A DNA stretch of 64,000 nt, taken from assembly GCF_033095945.1 (NCBI RefSeq), contig NZ_AP026800.1:1736001-1800000 (forward strand). The letters are read 5' to 3'. The notes beneath the pieces were generated by a model. That model was not told the DNA's origin and did no database searches. It saw only the letters and a program-made list of their open reading frames with translations. This document shows, one piece after another, positions 61,301 through 64,000 of the stretch. Every line of letters begins with the position of its first letter. Position 1 is the first letter of the stretch. A program made the translations under genes and the position numbers. The stretch is from Bombiscardovia apis. GTDB lineage: Bacteria > Actinomycetota > Actinomycetes > Actinomycetales > Bifidobacteriaceae.

Positions 61301-62506
61301 ATTGTCGACTGCCGTATTTTCAGGATCGTCAGTCTGACCAAAAGTACTGCCCAAAGACATAGACACTACGCCAATTTTGTCTGCCAGCGCAGAGGTGAGA
61401 TTGTGCTGGGCCACCCAGTCTAAGGCCTGACCGACTAAGTCGGTAGATCCGCCGCCATCTCCAAACACCTTGAGCGCATAGATGCCTGCTTCCGGTGCCG
61501 AACCTGGGCCAATGCGCATACTTGCTACATCAGCTTGGCTGAGGCCTGGGTAGGAGCCGGAGAAGCGAGTACCGTCATTCTTTACGCCGTATCCTGCTGC
61601 GGTGCCAGCAACGTGCGTGCCGTGATGGCCGTGCTCACCATCAATCGGATTAGCGTCAGGTGCTGGTGTCAGATTGGTCCTGCCGTCATAGGTAGGGCCA
61701 GCAAAATCGTAGCCACCCTTATATTTAGCGGTGTCGAGCTTGGTGCTCAGCACCGGATCGGTCAGCGGATTGGCAGTGGAGGCGAGCGCTGTTGCATAAT
61801 CGGCAGCGTTGCCTGAGCCGCCAAAATCGGAGTGCGTGTAGTCCAAACCGGTGTCGACTACTGCGATGTTGACACCTTGCCCAGTTTTGCCAGTCTGGTT
61901 CCAAGTCTGAATGGCACTTACCAGCTGATCGCCGTTCTTGTTATTAGGCTGCTGACCATCTTCCGCACCTGCTGGAGACTGCGACTCGTCGACGGCTTTC
62001 ATCGACCTAATGGGGGAAATGCGTGCAACGGCGGTGGAATGTTCCGACAGCTTTCGTAGAGCTGCCGCGTCGGCGTTGACTGCTACGCCCGCCACGCTAT
62101 AAGAAGTATCGTAAATCAGAGCGGCCTGGGGGTCGAAGGCCTGCAATTCTTTGAAAACGTTGTCTGCGGCCTGCTTCGCTTTGTGAGCATGATCAAGGCC
62201 TTCTGCGTTTGCCTGGGTTTCTTTCTGTTCGTCCGACAGGCCCGAACGCTGCATATCTAACTGCTGACGCTTCAGCACTTTTTGCTCTACGCCAGAGGTT
62301 TCTTTGACCTCAATAAAAGCAGTTACCTTGCCATTAGCATCTTGCAGCTTTTGCGCTAACGGTCCTGGTATAGAAGCGGCCTGCCCTATTTGCGCTGCCG
62401 GCGCCCGCTCAGCTGTGTTCGCTGAGGCGCTGGCTGCTATGGAGGCTATCATCGCTGAACTGGCGAGGACTGCCAAGAAACAAGATATTTTCTTGTTCTT
62501 TCCCAT
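58301..62506 (-). CDS. Cell-wall-anchored subtilisin-like serine protease
   Basis: About 1401 residues from the ATG at 62506 (GGGAGAAGG just upstream). A signal peptide ends near SASANT, residue 31, and a propeptide-like inhibitor domain spans about 50-170. The S8 catalytic domain has Asp218 in AVVDTGLDY, His295 in HGHHGTHVAG and Ser650 in MSGTSMATP. A PA insertion (about 480-590, with AQAAGAVGVVFGSKENVPQ) splits it. Fn3-like domains run from about 720 to 1180 and two FIVAR-type modules follow (YTPASWQALQTALAAARQVL and similar). The end is a Gly/Ser/Pro linker, LAATG, a helix and FERTICGMHISR. It resembles C5a-peptidase-type surface proteases. The target is unknown. Confidence 0.93.
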   Translation of the reverse strand: MGKNKKISCFLAVLASSAMIASIAASASANTAERAPAAQIGQAASIPGPLAQKLQDANGKVTAFIEVKETSGVEQKVLKRQQLDMQRSGLSDEQKETQANAEGLDHAHKAKQAADNVFKELQAFDPQAALIYDTSYSVAGVAVNADAAALRKLSEHSTAVARISPIRSMKAVDESQSPAGAEDGQQPNNKNGDQLVSAIQTWNQTGKTGQGVNIAVVDTGLDYTHSDFGGSGNAADYATALASTANPLTDPVLSTKLDTAKYKGGYDFAGPTYDGRTNLTPAPDANPIDGEHGHHGTHVAGTAAGYGVKNDGTRFSGSYPGLSQADVASMRIGPGSAPEAGIYALKVFGDGGGSTDLVGQALDWVAQHNLTSALADKIGVVSMSLGSTFGQTDDPENTAVDNLSRDGVISVIAAGNEDDVSDVTGSPGTAKSALTVAASQSGKTLQDAVEVTAGPASLVGTKLAGQYSRNYNNPGFSVTAPVARVSDPTNLEGCKAYSAADAARVSGKIAYVEWDDNAIVCGSGTRFNRAQAAGAVGVVFGSKENVPQAGIGGNANIPGFQLVKDANGNQDLQTAINNGSLELKLADNLRLSVDSNYASEKEDVVASFTSRGIHGSYDGTVKPDVAAPGVGIISASAGSGNNREVMSGTSMATPLTSGVTALVRQSHPDWNAYQVKAQMMNTADHDVLSADRSTAMSPMRVGSGRIDARAAVSNPVHVSADEVAVSGQFGIVQVPQAGYSATKTFTVSNTSSSARTYDISYAPRTSTPGVNYQLSANTITVPANDSASFSVTLSIPDQSALRHTRDTTQSAEVAGEHRSYVTDASGVVKLVPQTGTPDAYGLRVAVSSAPKPVSQTSAPYQENVGGDKRLAISGHGFAQGTGEQTYASKLVPMIYGVEDPVDGYVGTPGDHAQRSLAAGDIRAVGYSSTAPQLADPSQGLLSFGIITDKTWNRIGNGAVVPSVYLDTNNDGTADHVISVETETPDGTQTDTAFARTYTLDNSGYMDTLVDEEPIDDAFISDSNQVVLSAKLSALGFTSASQSAPIRYSVVTQSIYAADAPNPYEVDQAAGGPDDAFDAYHPAIWFGASGASGNGETTFDDQDGVVVPVNTAMVRTPGPAKVLNVHTYGSAPEQPGSQLSLDISNITPINKAQLQSAIAQYSALDASKYTPASWQALQTALAAARQVLSNPASLQADLDSAYNVLQTAYNGLVQAELAVNKDKLQAAVSAAAKLKAGDYTAASWATFAQALAQAQAVLADPNANQADVNAAEQTLAAAVGQLVSATTDHKQPGGGSGSGGGPGSGSGSHPAPGSGSDGSGKVTPGAPAGPGAGAPGAAAAGIQPAGKESKVAARQQDPSQLAATGAEVDLLIALAVVLTLGAAALVASGRFERTICGMHISR

Positions 62507-62594
62507 CTGCCTTCTCCCTTGTCTCGTGGTATTCGTCAAGTGCCCCGAGCGAGTTCATGTCTGAGGTACTTGAATATTCACACTAGACCCCGAA

Positions 62595-62639
62595 GTGACA
62601 CTTTTGCACAAAATGTCCACTATGTGTCACTTCTGCACA
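62595..62639. repeat. Pair of 16-bp direct repeats upstream of the protease gene
   Basis: GTGACACTTTTGCACA (62595) and GTGTCACTTCTGCACA (62624) match at 14 of 16 positions and are 29 bp apart. They lie about 90-130 bp upstream of the protease start, in the expected promoter zone, and may be sites for a regulator. Confidence 0.5.
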
Positions 62640-62727
62640 TTTTGGCATGCGATTTGCCATACCTAGGCCGGACTGGTACCGCTGCCGAATTAGCAAGTTG
62701 CACTTTGAGAGTTGGGAGTTATATAAC

Positions 62728-62765
62728 AAGGAAGGTTGCCTCCACGTTGGGAGACAACCTTCCTT
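62728..62765 (-). terminator. Terminator of the FIVAR surface protein gene
   Basis: A stem of about 16 bp (AAGGAAGGTTG and its complement plus CTCC/GGAG, one mismatch) lies about 30 bp past the stop at 62795. A short T-containing stretch follows on the minus strand. Confidence 0.75.
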
Positions 62766-62794
62766 TGCACGCTACTTTCTGGTGGCGCTTATTA

Positions 62795-64000
62795 CTACAT
62801 GCCACTGGTGGTTGGGCCAGATGGCTTGGAGGGGCCGCGATTATGGCGATAGACCAAGAAGAGCGCAGCGGCAGCCAATATCGTTACTAGCGCAGCTACG
62901 AGTGGAGTACGAGAGGAGCTAGAACTAGAAGACGAGCTCTCCTCGGCACTATCGGCAGCACCATACGGAGTCCTGCGGCCATCTTCCTCGGACTCATCTG
63001 CACTGTTGTCATAAGACTTTGGAGTAATCTTCGGAGCATCCTTTGGATCTGGAGTTTGCTCTGTCGGAGCCGAAGCTGCAGCCTCAGAATCAGCAGACGA
63101 AGACTCTGCTGACGACGAAGCTGCGGCGAGAGCAGACACTAGCTGAGCAGCAGCCGGAGCGGGAACCGAAGCCGGAGCTGCGGGCTGAGCCTGAGGTTGC
63201 GCCTGAGACGGTCCCTGCTGAGGAGCTTGCCCATTGCCAGCGGCCGGTCCAGGAGATGGGGTGGGCTGCTCAGTATTTCCAGATTCGGGGTGCAGACCGG
63301 AGCCCGATGGGTGGTCTTTCGAACCCGGTTCCTGGTTCCCCTCTGGTTCTGAACCTGAGCCAGGCTTCTTAGGATCATCTTGGCCGGGCTGAACCGGACC
63401 AGGCTGCTCCGGCTGCTTTGGCCCCTCAGGACCGGGCTGCTCAGGAGTCGGCTGAACCGGCTGAGTAGGAGGTGGGGTAGGCTGAACCGGCTGAACCGGA
63501 CCAGGCTGCACTGGGCCAGGTTGGACCGGTCCGGGCTGCACTGGACCAGGCTGAATCGGCTGGACCGGCGGCTGCGTGGGCTTAAGTTGCAGAGCCGCAG
63601 TTGCAGACTGCAAGCGAGTAAGTGCAGCATCTACTTGGTTCTGGGTCGCATCGGCATCAGCAAGCACCGCCTGAGCAGAAGCCAAAGCAGTAGCGAATGC
63701 TGACCACGATGTCGCAGTGTAATCAGCCTGGCTATGAGCACCGGCGACAGCCACTTCTGCCTGCAACAGGGCCTTATTAGCCACCGGCACCAAAGCAGCT
63801 CGAGCGCCTTGCAGACTCGTCAGCGCAGCATCCACTTGGTTCTGAGTAGCGGCTGCATCAGCAAGCACCGATTGAGCAGAAGTCAAAGCAGTAGCCAATG
63901 CTGACCAAGAAGCCGGCGTGTAATCAGAACGCACCAAGGTCTGCACAATGGTAACTTCCGCCTGCAACGCAGCCTTATTTACTACAGGCACCGGCACCAA
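62795..64000 (-). CDS. FIVAR-repeat surface protein (C-terminal part; start off window)
   Basis: At least 401 residues; the gene enters from the right edge. Two FIVAR-type modules come first (YTPASWSALATALTSAQSVL and YTATSWSAFATALASAQAVL). A long Pro/Gln-rich wall-spanning region with repeated PGPVQ units follows. Next comes a Ser/Ala/Glu-rich stretch with a run of nine Ser, and finally one membrane helix (PLVAALVTILAAAALFLVYR) and a short tail. No LPxTG-type motif is seen before the helix, so it may be membrane-anchored rather than sortase-linked. Its FIVAR modules resemble those of the adjacent protease. A terminator ends the gene. Confidence 0.82.
   Translation of the reverse strand: MVPVPVVNKAALQAEVTIVQTLVRSDYTPASWSALATALTSAQSVLADAAATQNQVDAALTSLQGARAALVPVANKALLQAEVAVAGAHSQADYTATSWSAFATALASAQAVLADADATQNQVDAALTRLQSATAALQLKPTQPPVQPIQPGPVQPGPVQPGPVQPGPVQPVQPTPPPTQPVQPTPEQPGPEGPKQPEQPGPVQPGQDDPKKPGSGSEPEGNQEPGSKDHPSGSGLHPESGNTEQPTPSPGPAAGNGQAPQQGPSQAQPQAQPAAPASVPAPAAAQLVSALAAASSSAESSSADSEAAASAPTEQTPDPKDAPKITPKSYDNSADESEEDGRRTPYGAADSAEESSSSSSSSSRTPLVAALVTILAAAALFLVYRHNRGPSKPSGPTTSGM

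Noticed and set aside
62795-64000. LPxTG-anchored protein
   Set aside because: The C-terminal membrane helix is not preceded by any LPxTG- or LAxTG-like motif, so sortase anchoring is not claimed.

Overview
The window looks like chromosomal DNA of a high-GC Gram-positive actinobacterium, most likely a Bifidobacteriaceae member (Bifidobacterium/Scardovia group). The reasons are an rsmI-pmt divergent pair near metG, a topA-tmk-holB operon, clpB preceded by a HAIR-type heat-shock operator, LacI- and GntR-controlled sugar uptake, and several large surface proteins ending in LAxTG or LPxxG-like sorting signals. I saw no insertion sequence, integrase, prophage or CRISPR array. The genus is inference.

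Layout. 1-2.7 kb: part of a sugar ABC importer operon (binding lipoprotein and two permeases) with a LacI-type operator. 3-10 kb: metG, an AbiEi-like/LRV gene pair behind a cluster of DnaA-box-like sites, rsmI, a membrane mannosyltransferase and a DedA protein. 10.2-10.9 kb: tRNA-Ala and a non-coding tract with an exactly 31-bp-periodic array of alternating inverted repeats. 10.9-24 kb: a TrmH-type methylase and PRTase-like protein, RhuM, RmuC, a P-type ATPase-like protein without catalytic motifs, ClpB, an FAH-family enzyme, YggS, GluQ and an aldo/keto reductase. 24-29 kb: amidohydrolase, GntR regulator and a ulaCBA-like ascorbate-family PTS. 29-34 kb: two LRR/InlB-repeat surface proteins. 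34-37.8 kb: tRNA-Lys, fhs and a C69 dipeptidase. 38-44 kb: ptsI plus a second ascorbate-family EIIA-EIIB-EIIC set, with divergent ptsH and a LacI regulator. 44-53 kb: topA-tmk-holB, PAP2 phosphatase, an XRE regulator, an orphan gene, SRP RNA and guaC. 53-64 kb: a surface protein with 14 RCC1 repeats, glf, a second 31-bp-periodic repeat array, a subtilisin-family surface protease and part of a FIVAR surface protein.

The points that stand out are three poly-G/C tracts and the repeat arrays. An 11-G tract separates the signal peptide of the RCC1 protein from its body, and the gene is out of frame (OFF) here; one G fewer would restore it. An 11-C tract lies inside the in-frame LRR surface protein gene. 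A 9-C tract lies between two hairpins in the ptsI-EIIA-EIIB-EIIC operon. Together they suggest slipped-strand phase variation of surface proteins and possibly of one sugar transporter. The 31-bp-period arrays at two unlinked convergent intergenic sites share one 16-bp arm in alternating orientation and match no feature type I know. The dead P-type ATPase-like protein is a third unusual item.

All calls are from reading the sequence; no database search was run. Several start codons were moved from the longest ORF to positions with a Shine-Dalgarno sequence, as stated in each entry.
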